NCBI RefSeq assembly: GCF_000407505.1
Contig: NZ_ASWE01000001.1
Location: 1,404,813 to 1,468,812, forward strand
DNA length: 64,000 bases
Source of the DNA: Enterococcus phoeniculicola ATCC BAA-412
Lineage (GTDB): Bacteria > Bacillota > Bacilli > Lactobacillales > Enterococcaceae
Direction of reading: 5' to 3'
In this document: positions 36,612 through 45,866 of the stretch, one piece after another
How the letters are laid out: every line of letters begins with the position of its first letter
Position numbering within the stretch: position 1 is the stretch's first letter
Notes under the pieces: generated by a model
Seen by the model: only the letters and a program-made list of their open reading frames with translations
What the model was told of the DNA's origin: nothing
The model's database searches: none
Made by a program: the position numbers and the translations under genes

Positions 36612-37961
36612 ATGAAAGAAGAAAAGAAATTGATTGAATATGCCAATGGTCCAAGTTTAGAAGAAATTAATAATACGGTAGACGTTCCTAAAAATGCAAG
36701 TTTTTTCCGAACGTTGATGGCTTATAGTGGTCCTGGGGCCTTGGTGGCAGTGGGGTATATGGATCCAGGAAACTGGATTACTTCTATTGCAGGAGGAGCA
36801 GAATATAAATATGCATTGCTTAGTGTTATTTTGTTATCTAGCTTAATTGCGATGCTGCTGCAAAGTATGGCTGCAAAGCTTGGGATTGTTACAGGGCGAG
36901 ACCTTGCACAAGCGACACGTGAACATACAGGGAAGAAAACTGGATTTGTTTTATGGGTTATTACAGAGCTTGCGATTATGGCGACAGACATAGCTGAAGT
37001 CATTGGTGGAGCTGTTGCGCTACAGTTACTTTTTGGTTTGCCTCTTTTGGTTGGTGTTTTGATTACCACTTTTGACGTCTTACTTTTACTGTTGTTAACA
37101 AAGTTAGGCTTCCGTAAAATAGAAGCGATTGTGGCCGTTTTGATTTCAGTTATATTTTTTGTATTTGCCTATGAGGTTGCATTAGCAGATCCAACGATTG
37201 GAGAAGTTTTAAAGGGATTTATCCCAGATACAAAAATTGCAACAGATAAATCAATGTTGTTTTTAGCTCTTGGGATTGTTGGTGCAACAGTTATGCCTCA
37301 TAATTTATATTTACATTCTTCTATTGCACAAGCAAGAAAGTTTGATCGTAATGATGATGCTGAGAAAGCAAAAGCGATTCGTTTTACTATATGGGATTCT
37401 AATATTCAGTTAACGGTTGCTTTTATCGTGAACTGTTTGCTGCTGATTTTAGGTGGGGCACTTTTTTATGGAACGAATAGTGATTTAGGAAAGTTTGTTG
37501 ACTTATATGATGCCTTAAAAAATCCAGATATTGTCGGATCTATTGCTAGTCCGGTTTTGAGTGGTCTATTTGCTATTGCGCTGCTTGCCTCTGGTCAAAA
37601 TTCTACTATTACTGGGACGCTATCTGGCCAAATTGTCATGGAAGGATTTATTCACTTGAAAATGCCCTTGTGGATGCGACGAGTAGTGACTCGACTTCTA
37701 GCAATCGTTCCAGTCATCATCTGCGTCATTTTATATGGAGGAAGAGAGTCAGCAGTGGAAGACTTGCTTCTTTATACACAAGTATTTTTAAGTATTGCTT
37801 TACCAGTCTCAATTATTCCATTGACCATTTATACTAGCGATAAAAAATTGATGGGCAAATTTGCAAATCCAACTTGGGTCAAAATTCTAGCTTGGATCAT
37901 TGCCATTGTGCTAACTCTTTTGAATCTGTTCTTAATTTATGGAACATTTGCTGGGCTATAA
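36612..37961 (+). CDS. mntH: Nramp-family manganese/divalent metal transporter
   Basis: A 449-residue, roughly 11-segment proton-coupled importer of Mn2+ and related metals. The metal-binding motif DPGN in TM1 (GYMDPGNW) and MPHNLYLHS in TM6 are intact. ATG at 36612 follows GAGGAGTG; GTG at 36597 is less likely. It is monocistronic with its own promoter and terminator. Enterococci often have several Nramp paralogs, so its share of uptake is unknown. Confidence 0.94.
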   Translation: MKEEKKLIEYANGPSLEEINNTVDVPKNASFFRTLMAYSGPGALVAVGYMDPGNWITSIAGGAEYKYALLSVILLSSLIAMLLQSMAAKLGIVTGRDLAQATREHTGKKTGFVLWVITELAIMATDIAEVIGGAVALQLLFGLPLLVGVLITTFDVLLLLLLTKLGFRKIEAIVAVLISVIFFVFAYEVALADPTIGEVLKGFIPDTKIATDKSMLFLALGIVGATVMPHNLYLHSSIAQARKFDRNDDAEKAKAIRFTIWDSNIQLTVAFIVNCLLLILGGALFYGTNSDLGKFVDLYDALKNPDIVGSIASPVLSGLFAIALLASGQNSTITGTLSGQIVMEGFIHLKMPLWMRRVVTRLLAIVPVIICVILYGGRESAVEDLLLYTQVFLSIALPVSIIPLTIYTSDKKLMGKFANPTWVKILAWIIAIVLTLLNLFLIYGTFAGL

Positions 37962-37997
37962 TATTTTTAGTAAACAGGCTATCGATGGATATAAAAC

Positions 37998-38044
37998 AAA
38001 AAAGCGTAGGATATAGCTTAAACGGTTATGTTCTACGCTTTTTA
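37998..38044 (+). terminator. mntH terminator
   Basis: Arms AAAAAGCGTAG/CTACGCTTTTT around a longer loop, ending in a T-run. Confidence 0.8.
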
Positions 38045-38055
38045 AATTTTAATAA

Positions 38056-38200
38056 GGGGAGAAGGGGGAAATGCATTTTTACTGCGTTACAATCCCGACA
38101 AACTCTAAAAGTGGGACAGCGAATTGAAAGTTTCTACTGCGCTACGCTCTTAACAATTCCTACATATGAGACAAGCTAGGGTTGAACGGCTTAATATGCT
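38056..38200 (-). repeat. Degenerate repeat copy in reverse orientation
   Basis: CGCTCTTAACAATTCCTAC ... GCTAGGGTTGAAC matches the reverse complement of the conserved block of the copies at 31.9 and 62.7 kb. The rest of 37962-38462 holds the mntH terminator and a hairpin CATTGATTT/AAATCAATG at about 38204-38228. No gene is visible. Confidence 0.55.
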
Positions 38201-38462
38201 GACATTGATTTATAAAAGAAATCAATGTAGAGATGTATCTGTTTGACGCTGTAAATCACAAACAGTTATTTTTTTGATGAGACACAGTACCTACTTGTTT
38301 CTCAGAGACATTCACGTCTATTCCGGATTCCTCAATTTCTTTAGATATTTTTTAAGAATGTGTCATAAATTTGTGAAAGGGAAAAATTTTTGACACATTT
38401 TAGTCAAAAAAACATGTTATTCTGAAAACAGGTTACAAAAACAATCGTTTTAAAATAAATAG

Positions 38463-38912
38463 TTATTTTATTCTACTCTTAGAATGCAGCCACTTACTGT
38501 ACAGATTTTCCAACAAGCCGACGACCATGAATCCACCGGCAATGGCTCCAGCTGTAACGATGACTAGCCACGCATTTTGGGTCCCTGAAAGGGTATCGCC
38601 AAGAACAAAATATCGAATGGTTTTATAAGCAGGACCTCCTGGTACTAAGGGGACAAGGCTTGGAATATTGAAAATAATCATAGGCATTCTTTTTTTTCGA
38701 GAAAAGAAAATACTTATGAGACCAACTGTGATTGCACCAAGAAAGTTAGCAAGTCCGATTCCGGCACCTAGAGGTTGGCTTAAGTAAAAAACCATCCATC
38801 CAGCAGCGCCAGTTAATCCGCATGAGATGAGTGCACGTCGTGGGACATTGGTAAGAATTCCAAATGTAACTGTACTGAGAAAACTAAATAAAGCATGTAA
38901 AATGAGTGTCAC
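38463..38912 (-). CDS. ThrE-type exporter, small subunit (YjjB-like, DUF3815)
   Basis: A 149-residue membrane protein with four or five segments. The motif NIPSLVPLVPGGPAYKTIRYFVLGD matches the second half of threonine/serine exporters of the ThrE family. In many Firmicutes the exporter is split into two proteins, as here. It lies 17 bases downstream of the larger subunit and probably acts with it. Confidence 0.85.
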   Translation of the reverse strand: MTLILHALFSFLSTVTFGILTNVPRRALISCGLTGAAGWMVFYLSQPLGAGIGLANFLGAITVGLISIFFSRKKRMPMIIFNIPSLVPLVPGGPAYKTIRYFVLGDTLSGTQNAWLVIVTAGAIAGGFMVVGLLENLYSKWLHSKSRIK

Positions 38913-38929
38913 AATTTTCCTCCTTGAAC

Positions 38930-39685
38930 TTAAATAAATAGTTTGAATACGAGTGCGATTCCTACGCCAATACTGCTGGCAACAAATAATGCTTCGGTTG
39001 CACGTGCCATGCCGCTGATTAAATGACCGGCTAAAATATCACGAAAGGCATTGGTTATCGCTACTCCTGGGACTAAAGGCATGACCGCACCAATAATAAT
39101 ATTATCCATACTGCCTGCAATACCTAACCGGACAAATCCATAGGCAAGAAGACCTATAAAAAATGAAGCCAAAAAGTCGTTCAAAAAACGAACATCTAAC
39201 CATTTTTTTGCAAGAAAAGAAAGGGTATAACCGCTACTTCCAACTATAAAAGTTGGAAGGAAGTCTTGCCAAGTACCTCCGAAAATATACATAAGGGTAC
39301 AGCTTACAACTCCTGCCGCTAGAACTTGTAAAAGCACTGAAAAACTAGGTGTCTCTTCTTCAATATGAGAGAGTCGATGGAATAGTTCAGACAGAGTAAT
39401 CTCTTGATTAGCAAATTTTCGAGAGAGATTATTTACAGCCGCTACTTTTTCTAAATTGATTGAGCGTTCTGTAATATTTTCTAGTTGGCTACAATGGATA
39501 GAACGTAGACCAACGAATAGACCAGTTGCAGTCACGTAGCTAACACTGTCTGGCTCTCCCGCGTTTGTCGCTATTCGATTCATGGTATCTTCCACACGAT
39601 AAACTTCTGATCCAGATTCGGTCATAATCTTTCCCGCAAGTAAGCAAGTATCTAAAATTAGTTCTTGATGTTTAGTTGAGCTCAA
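38930..39685 (-). CDS. ThrE-type exporter, large subunit (YjjP-like, DUF1212)
   Basis: A 251-residue protein. The N-terminal cytoplasmic part (about 1-115) has LLAGKIMTESGSEVYRVEDTMNRIA and SYVTATGLFVGL, the DUF1212 signature. The C-terminal half has about five membrane segments with GAVMPLVPGVAITNAFRDILAGHLISGMARATEAL. Together with the next gene it should export threonine/serine or succinate-like solutes. TTG at 39685 is preferred, with AAAGGAG upstream; the frame is open back to 39910, overlapping the divergent promoter. Confidence 0.82.
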   Translation of the reverse strand: MSSTKHQELILDTCLLAGKIMTESGSEVYRVEDTMNRIATNAGEPDSVSYVTATGLFVGLRSIHCSQLENITERSINLEKVAAVNNLSRKFANQEITLSELFHRLSHIEEETPSFSVLLQVLAAGVVSCTLMYIFGGTWQDFLPTFIVGSSGYTLSFLAKKWLDVRFLNDFLASFFIGLLAYGFVRLGIAGSMDNIIIGAVMPLVPGVAITNAFRDILAGHLISGMARATEALFVASSIGVGIALVFKLFI

Positions 39686-39832
39686 AAAAAGTGCATCTCC
39701 TTTGCTATGCGATATAGTCGTAGTGTAGCATGTGGATGAATCAAGAACCAAGAATTTTATTCCAAAAATCAAAAAATAACAAAATGAGTGTTTCGTTTGC
39801 AAAAGGTATGCAGAGTCAGTTAGAATAAAAAA

Positions 39833-39862
39833 ACGAAAAAGAATAATAGTCATTATTTTTCG
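39833..39862. promoter_or_regulatory. Candidate TetR operator
   Basis: CGAAAAAGAATAAT faces ATTATTTTTCG, an imperfect inverted repeat in the divergent region between the exporter and the TetR gene, 18 bases before the TetR start. Confidence 0.4.
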
Positions 39863-39880
39863 AAAGAGAGGAGAATCCGC

Positions 39881-40441
39881 ATGCGCCGGAAAATCTACAC
39901 GAAAGAACAAATATTGAGAGCTGCTTATGAGGTCGTTGCCACTGAAGGATTTGCTGGATTTACAGCTAGAAATATTGCTAAGAGAATGGGCATTTCAACT
40001 CAGCCTATCTATCTAGAGTTTAAAAATATGGAGGACTTGAAAAATGAATTATTAGATTTGATTTTCTCAAAACTAAAAAATGAAATTTTTCCAGTTCCAC
40101 ACACTGGTGACAAAGTCATCGACCTAGGTTTGAACTATATTAATTTTGCCAAACAACATCACAATCTTTATTTAGCACTTTATGTAGATGAAGAAGGTGG
40201 CGGGAAAAAAATGCACGATTTCTCTTTTAATTACTTTTCTACGCTTATTGAGAACGACCCTCAATATGAAGGTCTCTCAAGAGAACAAATCCAAACCTTG
40301 CATACAGGGACGTGGGTAGTGGTGACAGGGCTAGCTTCATTAGCTTCTTCAGGAAGTATTAACCCAACGCAAGAACAGATTATTTCGTTAATTCAACGAA
40401 CAATAAATAATATTATTGCAGTGAATGAGACGGTTAATTAA
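39881..40441 (+). CDS. TetR/AcrR-family regulator
   Basis: A 186-residue regulator. The N-terminal helix-turn-helix spans about 8-55 (ILRAAYEVVATEGFAGFTARNIAKRMGISTQPIYLEFKNMEDL). The C-terminal ligand-binding domain (60-186) resembles TetR_C group proteins. AGAGGAGAATCCGC precedes the ATG. It is divergent from the ThrE-type exporter and may repress it and itself. The ligand is unknown. Confidence 0.88.
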   Translation: MRRKIYTKEQILRAAYEVVATEGFAGFTARNIAKRMGISTQPIYLEFKNMEDLKNELLDLIFSKLKNEIFPVPHTGDKVIDLGLNYINFAKQHHNLYLALYVDEEGGGKKMHDFSFNYFSTLIENDPQYEGLSREQIQTLHTGTWVVVTGLASLASSGSINPTQEQIISLIQRTINNIIAVNETVN

Positions 40442-40518
40442 GTAGTTTTCTGAAGAATAATTTATTTAAAAGTTTAGTGTTTACTATCATCTGATAGAAG
40501 GTGTAAATATGTTTTAGA

Positions 40519-40547
40519 TAGCTTTTAAGAAAAGCTAGCTTTTTTCA
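40519..40547 (+). terminator. Terminator of the TetR gene
   Basis: Arms TAGCTTTT/AAAAGCTA around aag, followed by GCTTTTTTC. Confidence 0.7.
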
Positions 40548-40603
40548 AAAAGAACCACCTATCTCTAGCAAAATTTTCTCAATATTTGATGATATGTTAG
40601 TGA

Positions 40604-40633
40604 CTTTCCAGTAAACTCTGGAAAGTTTTTTTT
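40604..40633 (+). terminator. Second terminator upstream of asnB
   Basis: Arms CTTTCCAG/CTGGAAAG around taaact are followed by eight T. The rest of 40442-40832 holds no gene. TG-G-TATGAT near 40776-40784 is a plausible extended -10 for asnB. Confidence 0.8.
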
Positions 40634-40832
40634 ATTTGCTTAAAAAAAGTATAAGAAATGTAGAATATTTTTTTGAAAGGTGGTACTTTAGTAAGAGGAT
40701 TTAATTCACAGGAATTTAAAAATAAAAAAACTTACATATTTGTAAGGCGTGTTTGCGAAAAGGAAGGTCATGTTTGTGGTATGATTGATTTTGCGAAACA
40801 TTGGAAGAGAGAATAGGAAGTGAACAAAAGTA

Positions 40833-42728
40833 ATGTGTGGAATCGTTGGCTTTGTGAATACGAAAGATCGTAAAGAAGAAATAGTGACAGACATGATGGA
40901 TCGAATTGTTCATCGTGGACCCAATAGCTCTGGCAGTTATGTTGATAAACATGTTGCATTAGGATTTCGTCGATTAAGTATTATCGACTTAGAAGGCGGA
41001 ACGCAGCCTATATATAATGAAGACCGTTCAAAGATTATTATTTTTAACGGAGAAATTTATAACTATCAACCTTTGCGTGAAGAACTAATTCAAGCAGGAC
41101 ATATTTTTACAACACATGCAGATACAGAAGTTCTTTTACATGGATATGAAGAGTGGGGAACAGGGCTGCTGCAAAAAGTTCGCGGAATGTTTGCGTTTGT
41201 TATCTGGGATAACGAAAAAGAAGAATTATTTGGTGCGCGTGATTTCTTTGGAATCAAACCATTTTATTATGCTGAAATGAATGGAACATTCATGTTTGGC
41301 TCTGAAATTAAAAGCTTTTTGCCACATCCTGATTTTGATAAACAGTTAAATAAGGATGCGTTGAAGCCGTATATGACATTTCAATACTCACCATTAAATG
41401 GAGAAACATTCTTTAAAGGCGTTCACCGCTTACAAGAAGGTCATTATTTTATTTATAAAGATGGAAAAATGACGATTAACGAATATTGGGATGCAAACTT
41501 TGAACAAAAAGAGCAAAAGAGTAAAGAAGAATGGATTAATGAAATTGATGAAGCGGTTCAAAGTTCAATTGCCGCTCATAAAATTAGTGATGTAGAAGTG
41601 GGTTCTTTCCTATCTAGTGGGGTTGACTCAAGTTACGTGGCTTCTGTGTTGAGACCGGACCATTCATTTTCAATTGGGTTTGACGACAAGACTTATAATG
41701 AAGCTATTGAAGCTCGTAAGTTAACTGATATGTTAGGACTTGATAACACAGCTGCAGTGATTGATGGGGATATGTCTTTCAAAGCGTTCCCGTTAATTCA
41801 ATATCATTTGGATGAACCAGATTCAAATCCTTCTTGTGTACCGTTATACTTTTTGGCGAATTTAGCTGCCCAAAGTGTACGAGTTGTTCAGTCAGGAGAA
41901 GGAGCAGATGAATTATTTGCTGGTTACCAAACCTATGGGTTCCACACTAATTCAAAAGCAATTCGTGTACTTGCACAGGGCTTGAAAAAGTTGCCTAAAG
42001 GCACACGTTATAGCTTAGGCAGAAAGATTGGAAAAATGAAAAATTTCCACGGAAGAATTCATTTATATGAGTCTTTAGCTCCTGCAAAGGAATATTTTAT
42101 TGGTCATGCGAAAGTTTTTGATGAAAAAGAATCTCTTGAATTCTTGCAATCTGATTATGCAAAGGGCCCATCAGTTGCAGAAATTATGGCTCCGCATTAC
42201 GCAAAAACGGATAATATCAAAGACGAAGTGAATAAAATGCAATATGTGGATGTTCACCAGTGGATGCCTAAAGACATTTTGTTGAAAGCAGATAAGTTAT
42301 CAATGGCAAGCTCTTTAGAGTTGCGTGTACCACTCTTAGATATTGAGATGATGAAACTTGCACAGCAAATACCTAGTAAGTTTTTATTGAATCAAAATAA
42401 TACAAAGGATATTTTCCGACAAGCGGCAAATCGTCATTTGCCTGAAGAATGGTCGAATCGTGTGAAGCTTGGGTTTCCAGTGCCAATTAAAGTTTGGCTA
42501 AAAGAAGACCATGGATATCAACAAGTCCGTGAATTATTCGAAGCAGATTTTGCAAAAGAATTTTTCAATCAAGAAAAAATTATGCAGCTTCTAAATGATC
42601 ATCATGAAGGGAAAAGAGAGGAACAAAGAAAGATTTGGACAATTTTCAGTTTCTTGACTTGGTACAAAGTATTCTTTATTGATGAAGAAATTCCTACTAC
42701 CGAAGCAATCGAATACGAAACCGTTTAA
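40833..42728 (+). CDS. asnB: Asparagine synthase (glutamine-hydrolysing)
   Basis: A 631-residue two-domain enzyme making asparagine from aspartate, glutamine and ATP. The N-terminal glutaminase starts MCGIVGF with catalytic Cys2; the RLSIIDLEGG and NGEIYN segments follow. The C-terminal synthetase has the ATP pyrophosphatase loop SFLSSGVDSSYVAS and later GEGADELFAGY. Weak AGGAAGTG precedes the ATG. It is monocistronic with its own terminator. Confidence 0.95.
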   Translation: MCGIVGFVNTKDRKEEIVTDMMDRIVHRGPNSSGSYVDKHVALGFRRLSIIDLEGGTQPIYNEDRSKIIIFNGEIYNYQPLREELIQAGHIFTTHADTEVLLHGYEEWGTGLLQKVRGMFAFVIWDNEKEELFGARDFFGIKPFYYAEMNGTFMFGSEIKSFLPHPDFDKQLNKDALKPYMTFQYSPLNGETFFKGVHRLQEGHYFIYKDGKMTINEYWDANFEQKEQKSKEEWINEIDEAVQSSIAAHKISDVEVGSFLSSGVDSSYVASVLRPDHSFSIGFDDKTYNEAIEARKLTDMLGLDNTAAVIDGDMSFKAFPLIQYHLDEPDSNPSCVPLYFLANLAAQSVRVVQSGEGADELFAGYQTYGFHTNSKAIRVLAQGLKKLPKGTRYSLGRKIGKMKNFHGRIHLYESLAPAKEYFIGHAKVFDEKESLEFLQSDYAKGPSVAEIMAPHYAKTDNIKDEVNKMQYVDVHQWMPKDILLKADKLSMASSLELRVPLLDIEMMKLAQQIPSKFLLNQNNTKDIFRQAANRHLPEEWSNRVKLGFPVPIKVWLKEDHGYQQVRELFEADFAKEFFNQEKIMQLLNDHHEGKREEQRKIWTIFSFLTWYKVFFIDEEIPTTEAIEYETV

Positions 42729-42785
42729 TAAATAGAAGAAACAAAATGAAGAACGAGTGGGAAATACTGGAAAACCTTTCCCCGC

Positions 42786-42824
42786 AAAAAAAAAGCGGCT
42801 ACCAATGCAGGTAGTCGTTTTTTT
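42786..42824. terminator. Bidirectional terminator
   Basis: CGGCTACC/GGTAGTCG (one G-T pair) flanked by A-run and T-run, between convergent asnB and the HAD gene. Confidence 0.8.
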
Positions 42825-42845
42825 GTGTACAGGTGATTTGCTAAC

Positions 42846-43652
42846 CTATAGAGAAAGATAGTCTGCTAGGTAATCTGCCAAGCCATCTTCTTGGTTACTT
42901 TTTTGAGTTACGTCGTTGGCTACTTGTTTTAACTCGTCTGTTCCATTTGACATGGCAACACCCCAACCAGCATAGTCTAACATTTCTAAGTCGTTGTGTT
43001 CGTCTCCAAATGCCACTACGTTTTCTTTTGAAATGTTCAGATAATCTGCCACTTGGTGAACGCCTTTTGCTTTTTGAATCCCTTTGGAAACAATCTCTAA
43101 AATGGCTGTAGGGCCACCCCAAGTCCGTACATCAACAAACTCGCCATACTGACTCATTAATGAATCAGATACTTGTTGAGCATACTGTGTTTGTGTACGC
43201 ACTAGCAAGGAAGTCGGATCTGTTGTTAAATTTTTAGCAGAAAGAAGATTATTCTCTGTAGCAGGAGCTGCAAAAAATTTTGAATCATAGAAGTCCAAGC
43301 TGTCAATAAAAAAAGTTTCTTTATTTTCTGCAGCAACAAAATCTAAGTTTAATGCTTGTTTTTGGGCAAGAATATCGAAAACAATCTCTCGTTTGATGAG
43401 TGTTTCACGTTCGCCTGCCCATTTTTGTTCGGGAAGATGAACCAGCGCACCGTTAAAGTTGACCATAGGGGTCTTTAAGTTTAACTCTTTATAAAACTGA
43501 TGACTCATACGATAGGGACGTCCAGTTGCAATGCTGACATAATGTCCCGCGTCAATCGCTTTTTTTAGAGTAGCTGCTGTTTTTGTTGAAATTTTTGACT
43601 CATTATTTAGTGTTGTACCATCTAAATCAATGGCAATCAATTTTTGATTCAT
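42846..43652 (-). CDS. HAD-superfamily Cof-type sugar phosphatase
   Basis: A 268-residue cytoplasmic hydrolase of the HAD-IIB/YidA group. Motif I is DLDGTTL with Asp9 and Asp11, motif II is in SIATGRP, motif IV is FGDEHNDLEML near residue 217. The cap domain lies in between. AAAGGAGG precedes the ATG. It is a paralog, not a copy, of the HAD protein at 6.1-6.9 kb. Substrate unknown. Confidence 0.9.
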   Translation of the reverse strand: MNQKLIAIDLDGTTLNNESKISTKTAATLKKAIDAGHYVSIATGRPYRMSHQFYKELNLKTPMVNFNGALVHLPEQKWAGERETLIKREIVFDILAQKQALNLDFVAAENKETFFIDSLDFYDSKFFAAPATENNLLSAKNLTTDPTSLLVRTQTQYAQQVSDSLMSQYGEFVDVRTWGGPTAILEIVSKGIQKAKGVHQVADYLNISKENVVAFGDEHNDLEMLDYAGWGVAMSNGTDELKQVANDVTQKSNQEDGLADYLADYLSL

Positions 43653-43808
43653 AGTTGAAAAACCTCCTTTAATTTCTAACTAACTATCAAAGAGTGTTGT
43701 TTAAGTCTAGCATATCTGACTGATTTGGCAAGTTTAGAAGCCGAAATAAACGAGTCTTTTCAGTTTTTATTAAGAAGCAAAAAAGAAGAAAATAGATTCT
43801 CTATGGCT

Positions 43809-43822
43809 AAAACACGAACATT
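43809..43822 (+). promoter_or_regulatory. PurBox-like site upstream of the purine permease
   Basis: AAAACACGAACATT resembles the PurR box core CCGAAC. It lies about 70-83 bases upstream of the predicted transcription start, close to where PurR activates in lactococci. Confidence 0.45.
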
Positions 43823-43856
43823 AGAAGAATATAATTTGTTTTTGTTTAAGAAAACG

Positions 43857-43885
43857 TTGAATTTCTAGTAATTAATCTCTATAAT
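43857..43885 (+). promoter_or_regulatory. Promoter of the NCS2 permease gene
   Basis: -35 TTGAAT (43857-43862), 17-base spacer, -10 TATAAT (43880-43885). No purine riboswitch was recognised in the leader. The gap 43653-43977 otherwise holds no gene. Confidence 0.75.
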
Positions 43886-43977
43886 TTGTATTTGTTGGGT
43901 GGAATGACGAAATTTGCAATTATTCATTTTTTAAGCGAGTTTTTCCATCAAAAAAATTTGAGGAGTGGAAAATTTTC

Positions 43978-45414
43978 ATGGAAAAGTTTTTCAAATTGAA
44001 AGAAAATGGTACAAAAGTTTCAACTGAAGTAATGGCGGGAGTGACAACATTCTTCGCAATGAGCTATATCTTGTTCGTAAATCCTACAATTTTATCCGCT
44101 TCAGGCATGCCGTTTCAAGCAGTATTTTTAGCAACAATTATTGCTTCTGTGATTGGTACGTTAGTTATGGGATTGTTTGCAAATGTTCCTTATGCACAAG
44201 CACCCGGCATGGGATTAAATGCGTTTTTTACATTTACAGTGGTTTTTGTTTTAGGGTATACATGGCAGCAAGCACTTGCAATGGTATTCATCTGTGGACT
44301 GATTAATATTCTAATTACAGTAACAAAGATTCGTAAAATGATTATCAAAGCAATTCCTGAAAGTCTTCAACATGCAATTGGTGGAGGAATTGGTATTTTT
44401 GTTGCCTATGTCGGAATTAAGAATGCAGGATTACTTTCATTTTCTGCAGACCAATCGGCGATTACAAGTTCAATAGTTGATGGGGATCAAGCTGTAAATG
44501 TGACAACAAATAGCGGGATTGTTCCAGCATTAGCCAATTTTGATAATGCACCGATTCTACTTGCGGTTATTGGATTAGTATTGATGACGGTGTTAGTTGT
44601 GATGAACGTTCGCGGAGCAATCTTAATTGGAATTGTTGCAACAACAATTATTGGTATTTTGATGGGTGTAGTTGACCTTGGATCGATTCAATGGCAACAA
44701 AATTCATTAGGAAATTCAATTAAAGAATTAGGAACAACGTTTGGTGCAGCATTTGGACCTGACGGCATGCAATCACTATTTAGTGATTCTGCTAAAATTC
44801 CACAGGTTTTAATGACAATTATTGCATTTAGTTTATCTGATACATTTGACACGATTGGAACATTTATTGGGACAGGTCGTCGTACAGGGATTTTCTCTAA
44901 AGAAGATGAGCTTGCTTTAGAAGACAGCAAAGGCTTCACGACAAAAATGGATAAAGCGTTGTTCGCAGACGCAATTGCTACTTCTGTTGGCGCAGTGGTA
45001 GGAACATCTAATACAACGACTTATGTAGAATCAGCAGCAGGGATTGGTGCTGGTGGACGTACAGGGTTAACATCTGTAGTTGTTGCAGCATTATTTGCAT
45101 TGAGTAGTTTGTTCTCACCACTTATTGCAATTGTTCCTGCACAAGCAACTGCTCCTGCGTTAATTCTTGTCGGCGTGATGATGTTAGCCTCATTTAAAGA
45201 TATTGAGTGGACAGATTTAGAAGAGGCAGTACCTGCATTTTTTGCCTCTATCTTTATGGGACTTTGCTACAGTATTTCATACGGAATTGCAGCAGGATTC
45301 ATTTTCTATGCTGTGGTAAAAATTGCAAAAGGGAAGATCAAAGAAATTTCTCCAATTATCTGGGTAGTAAATATCTTATTTATTGTTAACTTCATTATTT
45401 TGGCAACACTGTAA
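43978..45414 (+). CDS. NCS2/AzgA-type purine permease
   Basis: A 478-residue, roughly 12-14-segment transporter. The segments GVTTFFAMSYILFVNP, YAQAPGMGLNAFFTF and FSLSDTFDTIGTFIGTGRR and the C-terminal LASFKDIEWTDLEEAVPAF match the AzgA/PbuG adenine/guanine/hypoxanthine permeases. It imports purine bases with protons. GAGGAGTGG precedes the ATG. A PurBox-like site upstream suggests purine control. Confidence 0.9.
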   Translation: MEKFFKLKENGTKVSTEVMAGVTTFFAMSYILFVNPTILSASGMPFQAVFLATIIASVIGTLVMGLFANVPYAQAPGMGLNAFFTFTVVFVLGYTWQQALAMVFICGLINILITVTKIRKMIIKAIPESLQHAIGGGIGIFVAYVGIKNAGLLSFSADQSAITSSIVDGDQAVNVTTNSGIVPALANFDNAPILLAVIGLVLMTVLVVMNVRGAILIGIVATTIIGILMGVVDLGSIQWQQNSLGNSIKELGTTFGAAFGPDGMQSLFSDSAKIPQVLMTIIAFSLSDTFDTIGTFIGTGRRTGIFSKEDELALEDSKGFTTKMDKALFADAIATSVGAVVGTSNTTTYVESAAGIGAGGRTGLTSVVVAALFALSSLFSPLIAIVPAQATAPALILVGVMMLASFKDIEWTDLEEAVPAFFASIFMGLCYSISYGIAAGFIFYAVVKIAKGKIKEISPIIWVVNILFIVNFIILATL

Positions 45415-45431
45415 GAATAAAATAAAAAGAG

Positions 45432-45477
45432 CTTCGTGTATTTTTCTGATTTTAAGAAAGATACACGAAGTTTTTTT
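45432..45477. terminator. Bidirectional terminator
   Basis: CTTCGTGTAT/ATACACGAAG arms followed by seven T, between convergent purine permease and ridA-like genes. Confidence 0.8.
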
Positions 45478-45847
45478 ATCTGGTTGCAATGATTTCAATT
45501 TCGATTAAACCGTCGTTGGGTAAAGCAGCCACCTGAAAAGCGCTTCTCGCTGGCAAGGATGAAAAATATTCGCCATAAAGCTGATTCATGATAGGAAAAT
45601 CTGCGATGTCTTTAAGGAAGACCGTAGTTTTTACAACAGCTTCTTTTGTCAGATTGGCTTCTTCCAATAGAATCTCTATATTTTTTATTGCAAACACTGT
45701 CTGTTCTTGAATGGTTTCTCCCATTTTACCAGTGGCGGGATCAATACCTAACTGTCCAGAAAAAAAGAGGATAGACCCATCAGTTTCTATACCGTGAGAG
45801 TAAGGGCCTGCAGCAGATAGTTTGGGTGATTGAATAATTTTTTTCAT
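45476..45847 (-). CDS. RidA/YjgF-family reactive-intermediate deaminase
   Basis: A 123-residue protein of the Rid family. The segments AAGPYSHGI, LFFSGQLGIDPATG, NIEILLEEANL and PARSAFQVAALP are diagnostic; the arginine in PARS binds the substrate carboxylate. Members hydrolyse enamines/imines released by PLP enzymes to keto acids. It is the last gene of the PTS/PLP operon, starting 19 bases after the PLP gene, and so probably clears its 2-aminoacrylate-type product. Confidence 0.9.
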   Translation of the reverse strand: MKKIIQSPKLSAAGPYSHGIETDGSILFFSGQLGIDPATGKMGETIQEQTVFAIKNIEILLEEANLTKEAVVKTTVFLKDIADFPIMNQLYGEYFSSLPARSAFQVAALPNDGLIEIEIIATR

Positions 45848-45866
45848 GAAAAGCTCCTTTTGATAA

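Noticed and set aside
43653..43977. Purine riboswitch upstream of the NCS2 permease
   Set aside because: The conserved core of purine aptamers is not present; a PurBox-like site is the better explanation.
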